DNA of 64,000 bases from Paenibacillus sp. YN15 (GTDB lineage Bacteria; Bacillota; Bacilli; Paenibacillales; NBRC-103111): the NCBI RefSeq assembly GCF_003285005.1, contig NZ_QMFA01000043.1, forward strand, positions 1-64,000, written 5' to 3'. A program made the translations under genes and the position numbers. This document shows positions 34,341-43,038 of the stretch, one piece after another (the stretch's first letter is position 1; every line of letters begins with the position of its first letter). The notes beneath the pieces were generated by a model. That model was not told the origin of the DNA. It searched no databases and saw only the letters and a list, made by a program, of their open reading frames with translations.

Positions 34341-34385
34341 TTGATAATGAAAATCATTTACAAAGAAAGGGCGAACCGATATGAT
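34341..34385 (+). promoter_or_regulatory. Fur box and promoter of the NifH-like gene
   Basis: GATAATGAAAATCATT (34343-34358) matches the Fur consensus at 16 of 19 positions. The overlapping promoter is TTTACA (34357-34362), 17 bases, TATGAT (34380-34385). This is the same hexamer pair and spacing as at 29261-29289. The start would be near 34392, about 70 bases before the ATG. Confidence 0.85.
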
Positions 34386-34463
34386 GATCATGAGAAAAGG
34401 GACGCCATACTTTCCCTATTTGCTGGCACGAATAAAACATAACGAAGGAGATATTGTGCTTCC

Positions 34464-35204
34464 ATGAAAAAAATAGCAATTTACGGCAAAGGCGGCATCG
34501 GCAAATCCACTACCGTTTCCAACGTGGCGGCGGCCATGGCGGCTATGGGGCTGACGGTGCTGCAGATCGGCTGCGATCCCAAGGCGGATTCCACCCGCAA
34601 TCTTACTGGCGGCGGGAATATTCCCACGGTGCTGGATGTGCTCCGGGCCAAGGGGGACGCCCAACTGGAGGACCTGGTGTACCGCAGCTCCACAGGGGTG
34701 CTCTGCGTGGAATCCGGCGGGCCGGTTCCGGGAGTGGGCTGCGCCGGGCGGGGCATCATTACCGCCTTCGAAAAGCTGGAGGAGCTGGACGCCTATGAGG
34801 TATACCAGCCGGATGTGGTTCTCTACGACGTGCTGGGCGATGTAGTATGCGGCGGCTTTGCCATGCCCATCCGGGGCGGCTATGCAGACGAGGTGTGCAT
34901 CGTCACCTCCGGGGAGATGATGTCTCTGTACGCGGCCTCCAATATCGCCGGGGCGGTGAACGGCATGGGCAAACGGGGCTACGCCTCCTTGCGGGGGCTG
35001 ATCCTCAATGCCAAGAATATCGAGAATGAGCAGGAGCTGGTTGACAAAGCGGCGGCCGAAATCGGCATCCCGGTTTTATACCGCCTGCCCCGGGACCCTT
35101 CGGTGCAGCAGGCGGAGGATCAGGGGCAAACGGTGGTGGAGGCTTTTCCCGAATCCCCTATGGCCCTGGAATACCGCAGGCTGGCCAAGCTTCTTCTTGC
35201 ATAA
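34464..35204 (+). CDS. NifH-like ATPase (nitrogenase iron-protein homologue)
   Basis: A 246-residue member of the NifH/BchL/CfbC family, which uses ATP to pass single electrons from a 4Fe-4S cluster to a partner. The P-loop is GKGGIGKS (8-15), switch I is CDPKAD (37-42), and the two cluster cysteines of the homodimer are Cys93 (GVGCAGRG) and Cys129 (DVVCGGF) in switch II. Arg96 equals the arginine after the first cysteine in nitrogenase. It is shorter than NifH (about 290). No nifD, nifK, cfb or bch partner is in the window, so nitrogen fixation is not implied. A Fur box controls it, next to siderophore-type transporters. Reductive handling of iron or a metal-chelate is a hypothesis. Confidence 0.9.
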   Translation: MKKIAIYGKGGIGKSTTVSNVAAAMAAMGLTVLQIGCDPKADSTRNLTGGGNIPTVLDVLRAKGDAQLEDLVYRSSTGVLCVESGGPVPGVGCAGRGIITAFEKLEELDAYEVYQPDVVLYDVLGDVVCGGFAMPIRGGYADEVCIVTSGEMMSLYAASNIAGAVNGMGKRGYASLRGLILNAKNIENEQELVDKAAAEIGIPVLYRLPRDPSVQQAEDQGQTVVEAFPESPMALEYRRLAKLLLA

Positions 35205-35262
35205 CTTTGCTCCATTTGCCAATAATACGGTAGCAGTGAAACACAGGCGAATGGAGCCACCT

Positions 35263-36366
35263 ATGGAAAAAATAAGCCCATATCAATTGGGAGTTATGAT
35301 CATCATGTTTGAAATCGGCAGTTCCCCGCTGTTTCTTCTGGCCAGCGAGGCCAAGCGGGACGCATGGATTTCCGTGCTGATTGCCATGGCTTGCGGGATG
35401 CTGCTGCTTGTTCTCGTCACTCTGCCGATTCAGCGCCGGGAGCCCGACCTGAATCTGATTGATCTGTTTTTCCGCTATGGCGGCAAATGGGCAGGACATC
35501 TTTTTGCATGGCCGTATGTGATCTACTTCATGTACAAATCCGTGCGCAATGTGCGGGAATTCGGCGATTTGATGAATCTCTACTTGCTTCCTCATTCGCC
35601 GCTGGTTGTGGTCATCATCATCATTATGCTGTTGTCCGCTTATGCGGTCTATCAAGGGGTGGAGGTGTTTTGCCGGACGACGCAGGTATTGCTGCCTGTT
35701 ATCACGGTGATTTACTTCCTGCTCCTTTTTCTCCTGGTGATTATCGGGGATATTCAGCCCAGCAGCTTGCTTCCCATTATGGAAGACGGCATCCGCCCGG
35801 TTGTCGCCGCCGCGCTTCCGGAGGTGGTCTCCTTTCCGTTCGGGGAAATGGTGCTGTTTCTGATGTATTGGCGGTTTGTAAACCGGCCCAAAAAGGTTCT
35901 TCCGGCTACGCTCATTGCGTACAGCCTGGCGGGATTCTTTCTGGTGTTTACCAACGCCCTTATTTTGAGCATTCTGGGGCCGGAAATGGCCTCCATTGGG
36001 GGCATTCCCCTGATGATCGTCGCCAGCCTCATCCGCATTACCCAGTTCGTGGAGCGAATGGACCCGTTTGTAGCCCTTTTGCTGTTTATCGGCGTTTGGG
36101 TCAAACAAACCGCCTATTATTTCGGGGCGGCCATGGCCTTGGCCTCGATTTTCAAAACAACCTACAAGCGCATGACCCTGCCGGCGGGGATCGTTATTTT
36201 CGCAGGCTCGCTAATGTTCAGCTCCTTTATGGAGCAGATCCGCTTCGGCTTTGAATTTAACATAAAATACCACTTCCCCATCTTTCAGATTGTGCTGCCG
36301 TCACTGCTGCTGCTATTGATGATAATCCGGAGAAAAAGAAAGACGGGAGAGCTGAATTCCGGCTGA
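35263..36366 (+). CDS. GerAB-type spore germination permease
   Basis: A 367-residue membrane protein of the GerAB/YndE family (APC-superfamily fold) with about ten helices. It starts ISPYQLGVMIIMFEIGSSPLFLLASEAKRDAWISVLIAM, the typical germinant-receptor B-subunit opening, and has LPEVVSFPFGEMVLFLMYW in the middle. In spores GerAB forms part of the inner-membrane germinant receptor with GerAA and GerAC, but neither is adjacent. The frame extends upstream into the NifH-like gene; the ATG at 35263 after TGGAG gives the family length. It follows the NifH-like gene by 58 bases with no terminator, so read-through is possible. A strong terminator follows. Confidence 0.88.
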   Translation: MEKISPYQLGVMIIMFEIGSSPLFLLASEAKRDAWISVLIAMACGMLLLVLVTLPIQRREPDLNLIDLFFRYGGKWAGHLFAWPYVIYFMYKSVRNVREFGDLMNLYLLPHSPLVVVIIIIMLLSAYAVYQGVEVFCRTTQVLLPVITVIYFLLLFLLVIIGDIQPSSLLPIMEDGIRPVVAAALPEVVSFPFGEMVLFLMYWRFVNRPKKVLPATLIAYSLAGFFLVFTNALILSILGPEMASIGGIPLMIVASLIRITQFVERMDPFVALLLFIGVWVKQTAYYFGAAMALASIFKTTYKRMTLPAGIVIFAGSLMFSSFMEQIRFGFEFNIKYHFPIFQIVLPSLLLLLMIIRRKRKTGELNSG

Positions 36367-36395
36367 ACGGCAGCCCCCCCGCGCAGAACAGACGA

Positions 36396-36462
36396 AAGCC
36401 GCCCCCAAGAGGCCGCATCCTTATCCGCATCCTTCTTATGCGGATAGGGAGGCGGTTTTTTT
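36396..36462 (+). terminator. Terminator of the GerAB-like gene
   Basis: GCCGCC pairs with GGCGG around an inner ATCCGCAT/ATGCGGAT stem, followed by seven T. Confidence 0.85.
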
Positions 36463-36521
36463 CTGCGGCGGAACCCCGGAACCCATCGCAAGAAAAGCCA
36501 AAACCAATGAAAGTTACGCCA

Positions 36522-36550
36522 TTGAGAGAAAAGGCCTTCCTTCCTACAAT
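36522..36550 (+). promoter_or_regulatory. Sigma-A promoter of the lplB-lplC-like genes
   Basis: TTGAGA (36522-36527), 17-base spacer, TACAAT (36545-36550), 33 bases before the ATG of the first permease. Confidence 0.75.
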
Positions 36551-36583
36551 GAGGATATCCCATCACAATGAAAGGAGCTTGTC

Positions 36584-37540
36584 ATGTCCAGCAAAATTGA
36601 AAGCGCGCAACTGGCGGCCTTCCGTCCCAAATCCGGGCGGAGGCTCATAACTTACATGTGGAAATACAGGGCGCTGTATGTTATGGCTCTGCCCGGCATT
36701 GCCTATTTTCTCATATTCAAGTATATTCCGCTGCTGGGTTCGGCGATTGCGTTCCAGGACTTCAATATGTTCAAGGGAGTCGGCGGCAGCCCTTGGGTCG
36801 GCCTGAAGCATTTTCAGAGAATGGCGGAAAATCCGGAGTTTTTGCACATCCTGAACAACACCCTGCTGATCAGCCTTTACGACATTGTATTCAAGTTTCC
36901 GGCTCCCATTATTCTGGCCATCATGCTCAACGAATTGCGTCTGGTGTTATACAAGCGGATTGTCCAAACGGTGGTGTACATGCCCCACTTTCTGTCCTGG
37001 GTCATTGTCAGCGGCATCGCGGTGGGCATCCTGTCCCCTTCCTCCGGCATGGTCAATCAGGTTATCGTCTGGCTGGGCTTCGAGCCCATCTACTTTATGG
37101 GCGACAACGCCTATATCCGCTCCATTATTGTAGGCAGCGGCATCTGGCGGGAAGCGGGCTGGGGCACGATCATTTATCTGGCGGCCCTGGCGGGGATCAA
37201 CCCGGAGCTGTACGAGGCCTCCGAGATGGATGGGGCCAACCGCTGGCGGCAGACGCTTTCCATTACCTTCCCGGCCCTGCTGCCCACTATTGTCATCATG
37301 TTTCTCCTGCAAATCGGCAACTTTCTGGACTTCGGATTTGAGCGGGTCTTCGTTTTCCTCAATCCGCTCAATATTGTCAACGGCGAAATTCTGGACACGT
37401 ACATCTACAAAGCCGGACTTCTCCGCCAGCAATTCAGCTTCACCACTGCAGTAGGCATGTTCAAATCGGTGGTGGGCCTGTTCCTTCTGGTCATAGCCAA
37501 TGCATTAAGCAAAAAAGCGACGGGAGAAAGCTTATACTAG
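36584..37540 (+). CDS. LplB-type oligosaccharide ABC permease
   Basis: First permease of an oligosaccharide importer, 318 residues with six helices. The LplB-like pattern is clear: YIPLLGSAIAFQDFNMFKG, WVGLKHF, and the EAA loop INPELYEASEMDGANRWRQTLSITFPALLP. Such permeases in Paenibacillus serve complex plant or bacterial glycans with a YesM/YesN pair, as found just downstream. GAAAGGAG precedes the ATG. It is cotranscribed with the LplC-type permease 12 bases after its stop. No ATPase is encoded in the locus; a shared MsmX-like one is assumed. Confidence 0.94.
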   Translation: MSSKIESAQLAAFRPKSGRRLITYMWKYRALYVMALPGIAYFLIFKYIPLLGSAIAFQDFNMFKGVGGSPWVGLKHFQRMAENPEFLHILNNTLLISLYDIVFKFPAPIILAIMLNELRLVLYKRIVQTVVYMPHFLSWVIVSGIAVGILSPSSGMVNQVIVWLGFEPIYFMGDNAYIRSIIVGSGIWREAGWGTIIYLAALAGINPELYEASEMDGANRWRQTLSITFPALLPTIVIMFLLQIGNFLDFGFERVFVFLNPLNIVNGEILDTYIYKAGLLRQQFSFTTAVGMFKSVVGLFLLVIANALSKKATGESLY

Positions 37541-37552
37541 GGAGGTGAGAAA

Positions 37553-38428
37553 ATGAGAAGAAGTACCGGACAAAAGATATTTAACGTGTTTAACATCCTG
37601 TTTTTCGCCGTTCTGGGCTCCATGATGATCCTTCCGTTCATCAATATCATCGCCAAATCCTTCAGCAGCTCCAAGGCGCTGGAGAATGGCGGCGTCACGT
37701 TCTGGCCGGTTGACTTTACCCTGGTCAATTATCATTATGTGCTTCAGGATACCGTCATCTGGAGATCCTTTGCCATAACGGTGTATATTACCGTAGTAGG
37801 GACCCTGATTAACCTGGTCATGACCTCGCTGTTGGCCTACCCGCTTTCAAGAGATGAATTTGTGGGAAGGAGATGGGTGCTTCTGATGGTGCTGTTCACC
37901 ATGATCTTCTCGGCGCCGCTGATTCCCACGTTCCTGCTGATCCGGGATTTGCATCTGATGAATACCCTGTGGGTGCTGATGATTCCCGGCGCCATCAGCG
38001 CCTTCAACTTCTTCATTATGCGCTCCTTTTTCGGCGAAATTCCCAAGGAGATTATCGACAGCTCCCGGATTGACGGCTGCGGGGAGACCAGGCTGCTGTT
38101 CTCCATTGTGGCGCCGCTGTCCAAGCCCGTGCTGGCCACCATGAGCATCTTCTATGCGGTCGGCCACTGGAATACGTATCAGGCGGCCATCTATTACATC
38201 AACAACCGCGCCCTTTATCCGCTTCAGGTGCGCCTCCGGGAAATGATCGTCACCGACGAGTTCAAGATGGACGCCTCCGCGGATGTGGTGGATCTGGCCC
38301 TGCTGTCCTCTCCTGAAGGAATCAAGATGGTTGTCATTATCGTGGCCACCCTGCCCATTATCATCATCTATCCGTTTATGCAGAAGCATTTTGTCAAAGG
38401 GGTTATGATCGGTTCCGTAAAGGCATAG
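37553..38428 (+). CDS. LplC/YtcP-type oligosaccharide ABC permease
   Basis: Second permease, 291 residues. It begins RSTGQKIFNVFNILFFAVLGSMMILPFINIIAKSFSS, typical of YtcP/LplC, and its EAA loop is IPKEIIDSSRIDGCGETRLLFSIVAPLSKP. The conserved C-terminal YPFMQKHFVKGVMIGSVKA is complete. GGGAGGTGAG precedes the ATG. It pairs with the LplB-type permease. The binding protein gene follows after 111 bases with its own promoter, so the two units can be expressed at different levels. Confidence 0.94.
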   Translation: MRRSTGQKIFNVFNILFFAVLGSMMILPFINIIAKSFSSSKALENGGVTFWPVDFTLVNYHYVLQDTVIWRSFAITVYITVVGTLINLVMTSLLAYPLSRDEFVGRRWVLLMVLFTMIFSAPLIPTFLLIRDLHLMNTLWVLMIPGAISAFNFFIMRSFFGEIPKEIIDSSRIDGCGETRLLFSIVAPLSKPVLATMSIFYAVGHWNTYQAAIYYINNRALYPLQVRLREMIVTDEFKMDASADVVDLALLSSPEGIKMVVIIVATLPIIIIYPFMQKHFVKGVMIGSVKA

Positions 38429-38463
38429 TGAGAAAAGCCAAACAGACAGCAAATAAAGCCATT

Positions 38464-38511
38464 TTCACAGCGGAGTCTTCCCGCCTATACTTGCAAATGT
38501 AAGCGGTTCAA
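38464..38511 (+). promoter_or_regulatory. Promoter of the binding-protein gene with candidate cre site
   Basis: TTCACA (38464-38469), 16 bases, TATACT (38486-38491). TGTAAGCGGTTCAA (38498-38511) matches the CcpA cre consensus at 12 of 14 positions and would lie at about +1 to +14, where CcpA binding represses. The promoter is better supported than the cre. Confidence 0.6.
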
Positions 38512-38539
38512 TGAAATCCAGCAGAAATGAGGGGTATAT

Positions 38540-40096
38540 GTGAAAAAGAAGCTTTTGACATTAACGGCGGCAGTGTTATTGGCAACCGGCGCGCTGGCAG
38601 GCTGCAGCGGCAGCGGGGAGCCTGCCGCCGATCCGGGTCCGGGGGCGTCTGCCGCCCCGGCGGGACCGGTCAAGTTCTCCATCTCCATGAGAACGCTGGC
38701 CAACCAGCATGTGGAGGGTTCGCCGAACATCAATGAGGACAAATGGGTGAAGAAGCTGGAGGAGCTGACCAATACGGATCTGGACATCCGGCTGGTGCCC
38801 CACAAGGATTTTGAACAGAAGATGACCCAGATGTTTGCTATTAACGACGTGCCCGACGTGGTGCAATCCTACAGTCCCGTGGATAAGGCCATGGCCGGAT
38901 CGGTGGAAGCGGGAATCTTCCTGCCGCTGGATGATTTGCTTAAGCAATACGGCCAAAACCTGCTGAAGAAAATTCCCAAGGCGGCCTGGGATGAGGTGAC
39001 GGTAGGCGGCAAGATCATGTCCGTTCCGGAGTGGCTGGAGGTAAGCAACCGCCGGGGAACATATATCCGCATGGATCTTCTGGAGCAAACCGGGCTGCCG
39101 GTGCCGAAGTCTGTGGAGGAATATCTGAATGTCATGCGGGCCTTCAAGAAGCTCGGGGTGGAAAACCCTTATGGCGGCCGGGAAAACTTTAGCTACTCAG
39201 ATGCGTTCTTCGGCGCTTATGACGTGAATCCCGCCCAGTTCGAGAAGCAGGGGGACCAGATTATTCCCAAGTACGCCAACATTGAGCGGATGACCAAGGC
39301 TCTGGAAACCTACAAGACCATGTTCGATGAAGGCTTAATCAGCAAGGAGTTTGCCACCACCAGCGGAACCACCTGGCAGAACAATATTTTTGCCGGCAAA
39401 ACAGGGATATGGAGCATGAACGTGGCCAGCTTCGAAACCACTGTGGCCAAGATCAAGGAGAATGTGCCTGCGGCCAAGGTGGCCATCATTCCTTCGCCAA
39501 CAGGCCTGGACGGCAAGGGAGGCAACGCCCTGTACGGTTCCATGGTCCGCTCATATTTCATCAACAAGAAAGCGGCCGACCCTGCGGCCATCATCAAATT
39601 CTTCGACTGGATGGTATCGGATGAGGCGGAGAAGTTCTTCACCTTCGGCGTCGAGAATGAAACCTACAAGGTAGAGGGCGGCGCCATCAAGTACGAGCGT
39701 CCCACGGCAGCCGCAGCCATAAACGAGGAAGCCTTCCGCTCCGATTGGCTGTGGATGGTGAAGGATACCACCTATAACAAAGGCCTGACCAGCATGACTG
39801 AGGGGGGCAAGCAATTGATCGATTACATCCAGAATGTAATCGTCAAGGAGGGCCGGGACGGCTACCGCTTCTATCCTCCGCTCCAATCCTATACCGATTA
39901 TCCGGACGCAGCCTCCGGCGGCTTCCTTAATTCGGTGCTGGATAAGTATCTGTTCGGCATTATCTACGGCAAGGAGCCGCTCTCCTCCTGGCCGAAAGCC
40001 ATTGAGGAATGGAAATCCAAGGGTGGAAATGCGATAATCAAAGATGCCACCGACCGGGTGAAATCCGGCGACGGCTTCAGAACGCCAAGAATGTAA
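38540..40096 (+). CDS. Oligosaccharide-binding lipoprotein (LplA/YtcQ type)
   Basis: Extracellular binding protein, 518 residues. A signal peptide with lipobox ALAGC (Cys at about 22) is followed by a Pro/Gly/Ala tether. The body resembles the large LplA-type binding proteins (NEDKWVKKLEELTNTDLDIRLVP, DVPDVVQSY, FNLxxx-like C-terminal lobes). The start is a GTG at 38540 after GAGGGG. Together with the two upstream permeases it forms the importer that opens the glycan locus. The ligand is unknown; the downstream enzymes suggest oligosaccharides with an unsaturated uronic acid. Confidence 0.93.
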   Translation: MKKKLLTLTAAVLLATGALAGCSGSGEPAADPGPGASAAPAGPVKFSISMRTLANQHVEGSPNINEDKWVKKLEELTNTDLDIRLVPHKDFEQKMTQMFAINDVPDVVQSYSPVDKAMAGSVEAGIFLPLDDLLKQYGQNLLKKIPKAAWDEVTVGGKIMSVPEWLEVSNRRGTYIRMDLLEQTGLPVPKSVEEYLNVMRAFKKLGVENPYGGRENFSYSDAFFGAYDVNPAQFEKQGDQIIPKYANIERMTKALETYKTMFDEGLISKEFATTSGTTWQNNIFAGKTGIWSMNVASFETTVAKIKENVPAAKVAIIPSPTGLDGKGGNALYGSMVRSYFINKKAADPAAIIKFFDWMVSDEAEKFFTFGVENETYKVEGGAIKYERPTAAAAINEEAFRSDWLWMVKDTTYNKGLTSMTEGGKQLIDYIQNVIVKEGRDGYRFYPPLQSYTDYPDAASGGFLNSVLDKYLFGIIYGKEPLSSWPKAIEEWKSKGGNAIIKDATDRVKSGDGFRTPRM

Positions 40097-40187
40097 TTCG
40101 CTGCTTGCTCCGGTCAAGGCTCCTCGCGCCCCTTCGCGCGGGGAGCGCTTGTGTATCCTCGCAGATCCGTCAACAGGGGGGAAAGCC

Positions 40188-41216
40188 ATGTATCGCATCA
40201 TTGTAGTGGATGACGAGCCCATGCTTACAAGAAGCTTGACCAAGCTTCTGCATCAGGCGGGTATCGGGGAGGTATCCGTCCGGACGGCGCAGAATGGCCG
40301 GGAGGCTCTGGAATTGGTGCGGCAGGAAACGCCGGATATTGTCTTTACGGACATCCGCATGCCGGTGATGGACGGGCTGGAGCTATGCCGGACCCTTGCG
40401 GCGATGAATCCGGCGGTTCTCCTGGTTGTGGTGTCCGGCTTTGACGAGTTTGAGTACGCCCGCCAATGCATGTCATACGGCGTGAAGGAATACCTGCTGA
40501 AGCCCATTACCATGCGCGGACTGACAGAGGTGCTGCCCAGACTGACGGAGCAGGTCAGGGAGCTAAAGCGCAAGAGCATATCCGCCAGGCAGATTGACGA
40601 ATGGATTGATGAGCTGGCGGAGGCGGTTTGGACCGGCGACGGCCAGGGAGTTCAGGGCGTCATTGACCGCCTGAAGCAATCCCTTCAGGGGAACGGCGCA
40701 TCCGCCGCCCGTCTGGGCGGCTGGTTGGAGGATTGCGCCGGCCTGCTGATCAAGAAGCTGCGGAGCCGCGGCATGAACCTTCAAGCCAAGGGGGAGCCCG
40801 CAGAGGAGCCGTTTCCCGCCGGCTTTGACGATTTTCACAGGATGGCGCTGGGATGGATGGAGGAGCTGGGCCGGAAGCGCAGAGGGCAGCTCCGGGACCC
40901 CATCGAAGCGGCCAAGGAATATATCGACACCAATCTGGCCCTGGAGGTTTCCCTGGAGGAGGTGGCCCAGCTGCTGGGGTTAAGCCCCACCTACTTCAGC
41001 CACTTGTTCAAGCAGGAGACGGGACAGACCTTCGTGCAGTACCGGATTATGAGGAGGATGGAAAAGGCCAAGCGGCTCCTGGAGATTCCCCATTACCGGA
41101 TCAGCGATATCGCCTATGAAATCGGTTACACCGACCCGCCCCATTTTACCAAAATGTTCAAGAAAATGACGGGACGGCTTCCCTCCGAGTACCGCAGCAT
41201 GATGGGAATCGAATAA
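40188..41216 (+). CDS. YesN-type response regulator (AraC output)
   Basis: A 342-residue response regulator. The receiver domain (about 1-120) has the acidic pair VDDEP, phosphoacceptor Asp in VFTDIRMPVMDG, and the lysine in KEYLLKP. The C-terminal AraC domain (about 240-340) reads VSLEEVAQLLGLSPTYFSHLFKQETGQTFVQYRIMRRMEKAKRLL and RISDIAYEIGYTDPPHFTKMFKKMTGRLPSEYR. AGGGGGG precedes the ATG at 40188. A stem-loop lies in the gap after the binding-protein gene. Its stop overlaps the start of the sensor kinase. It is expected to activate this glycan locus on sensing external sugar. Confidence 0.95.
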   Translation: MYRIIVVDDEPMLTRSLTKLLHQAGIGEVSVRTAQNGREALELVRQETPDIVFTDIRMPVMDGLELCRTLAAMNPAVLLVVVSGFDEFEYARQCMSYGVKEYLLKPITMRGLTEVLPRLTEQVRELKRKSISARQIDEWIDELAEAVWTGDGQGVQGVIDRLKQSLQGNGASAARLGGWLEDCAGLLIKKLRSRGMNLQAKGEPAEEPFPAGFDDFHRMALGWMEELGRKRRGQLRDPIEAAKEYIDTNLALEVSLEEVAQLLGLSPTYFSHLFKQETGQTFVQYRIMRRMEKAKRLLEIPHYRISDIAYEIGYTDPPHFTKMFKKMTGRLPSEYRSMMGIE

Positions 41217-43006
41217 TGAAAACCAAGGTAGCCGTTCAATTCTATGTCGCCTTCGTTCTGATGCTTGTGGCGACCCTTGCTCTGGTGGGGGGGCTGTCTT
41301 ACCTGAAGTCCGCCAGGGAAGTGGAGAAGCAGGTGGAGAAATTCCTGTCCCAGGTGCTGCAAACCGCCCTGCATCAGACGGATCTTTATCTGAAGACCTA
41401 CGAATACGCCAGCAATTCCATCATCTCCAATGTGGAGGTCAGGAGATATCTGGATGTGCCTCCCGAGGACTATTACAACTTTTGGATGTATTACAACCGG
41501 ATCAAGCAATATGTTCTGCAGCCCAATCTGCAATACCATCCCCAGGTTAACCTGATCTACGTGTTGGGCAAGGACGGAAGGGTGGCTTTCAGCAACTCCA
41601 GCACCCGAACCGTTGCAGAGGCGGAGCTGTCCGGATTGTATGACGAATTATGGGAAATTGCGCCGCCGGACGGCCGGATGGCCATCTGGAATCCCTCCTC
41701 GGACAGCGGCCAATCCAGCAAATCCGTTACGGTGGTCCGCAGAATCCGCAGTATGAAAAATTGGGAGTATGCGGGGGTGCTGGGCATTGAGTTCCAGGCG
41801 GATGAGCTGTCAAGGCTGTGGGAAAGCGTCGACTTGGGAGAGCAGGGCTTTTTCTTCATTGTGGATGACGAGGGGCGTTTTATCTACCATCCCGACAAGA
41901 GCCTGATCGGCATGGAATGGGAGGACCCGCTGGCGGTTCGGCTTCTGGAGGGCGGCGGGCAGACCTTCACCGGCGAGCTGGACGGGCAAACCCGCATGTT
42001 TGTGGCCCGAACCTCCTCCCAGACCGGATGGCATATGGCCGTTTCCATGCCGCAGCAGGAGCTGCGCAATCCCATCTCCGCCATCCGCTCCACCACCCTG
42101 GCGGTAGGCCTGGCTGCGCTGATGGTTTCCGCTCTTGTGGCCTTCTGGTTCGTCCAGAGAATCACCCGGCCTATCCGGCTGCTTAAGGAGGGCATGCGCC
42201 AGACGGAGAAGGGCAACTGGCAGCTGATCCAGTCCCTCAACCGGACGGATGAGTTCGGACAGCTGATCCATAGCTACAATTTGATGGTGAACCGCTTGTC
42301 CGTATTGATCGATACGGTCTACAGGGAGCAGCTGGAGCGGCAGCAGGCCCAGTATCAGGCGCTGCAGCTGCAGATCAATCCCCATTTCCTGTACAACACC
42401 CTGGCCACCATGAACAGCTACGCCATTGAGCGGGACGTCCACGAGATTTCGGAGATGAGCGAGGCCATGTCCTTCATGCTGCGCTACGCCATCCAGACCA
42501 ATCTGGAGGAGATTACCGTAGCCAATGAGCTTAATCATATCCGCAATTACCTGATTATTATGAGCCACCGCCTGCAGCGGGAATTTGAGATTGACGTGCT
42601 GATCCCTCCTTCTCTCCTGTTGGAGAAAATGGTGCCGCTGACTCTTCAGCCATTGGTGGAAAACGCGTTCCAGCATGCTTTTCCCATGGGAATACAGGAG
42701 CATCACCGCATCCGCATCGATGCCGGAACGGATGCGGGAGTGTTCCAGGTCATGGTGGAGGACAACGGCGCCGGCATACCGGAGGAGCGGCTGCAGCAGA
42801 TCATGGAGCTGTTCCGGCAGAAGAAAGGCGCGGACACGCCGGGCGGCCGCAGGGGAAGCATCGGGCTGGTGAATGTGCATCGCCGCATCCAGCTGGTATT
42901 CGGAGAGGAATACGGATTGTCCCTGGAGGCTGTACCGGAAGGGGGAACGCGGATTGTGATGTCCATGCCCGCTGCCAGAGGCAGCAGAGCCTTTCCCCAA
43001 TCATGA
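41216..43006 (+). CDS. YesM-type sensor histidine kinase
   Basis: A 596-residue membrane kinase. There are two transmembrane segments (about 10-30 and 295-315) around an extracellular sensor of about 260 residues, then a HAMP region (RITRPIRLLKEGM). The His_kinase domain LQLQINPHFLYNTLATMNSYA contains the phosphoacceptor histidine. The ATPase domain has LVENAFQHAF and DNGAGIP. It overlaps the response regulator by one base, giving coupled translation. It is the partner of YesN. Ligand detection may be direct or through the binding protein. Confidence 0.95.
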   Translation: MKTKVAVQFYVAFVLMLVATLALVGGLSYLKSAREVEKQVEKFLSQVLQTALHQTDLYLKTYEYASNSIISNVEVRRYLDVPPEDYYNFWMYYNRIKQYVLQPNLQYHPQVNLIYVLGKDGRVAFSNSSTRTVAEAELSGLYDELWEIAPPDGRMAIWNPSSDSGQSSKSVTVVRRIRSMKNWEYAGVLGIEFQADELSRLWESVDLGEQGFFFIVDDEGRFIYHPDKSLIGMEWEDPLAVRLLEGGGQTFTGELDGQTRMFVARTSSQTGWHMAVSMPQQELRNPISAIRSTTLAVGLAALMVSALVAFWFVQRITRPIRLLKEGMRQTEKGNWQLIQSLNRTDEFGQLIHSYNLMVNRLSVLIDTVYREQLERQQAQYQALQLQINPHFLYNTLATMNSYAIERDVHEISEMSEAMSFMLRYAIQTNLEEITVANELNHIRNYLIIMSHRLQREFEIDVLIPPSLLLEKMVPLTLQPLVENAFQHAFPMGIQEHHRIRIDAGTDAGVFQVMVEDNGAGIPEERLQQIMELFRQKKGADTPGGRRGSIGLVNVHRRIQLVFGEEYGLSLEAVPEGGTRIVMSMPAARGSRAFPQS

Positions 43007-43038
43007 ACCGCGGCTATTGACCGGAGAGGAGACCCAAT

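Noticed and set aside
34381-34467. A 28-codon reading frame overlapping the NifH-like start by ATGA, suggesting a coupled leader peptide
   Set aside because: Its ATG codons at 34381, 34384 and 34390 lie within or just after the predicted -10 (34380-34385), before the expected transcription start near 34392, so it would not be translated.
34464-35204. Evidence for nitrogen fixation
   Set aside because: Only a NifH-like ATPase is present; no nifD, nifK, nifE, nifN or nifB is in the window and the gene is Fur-controlled and short.
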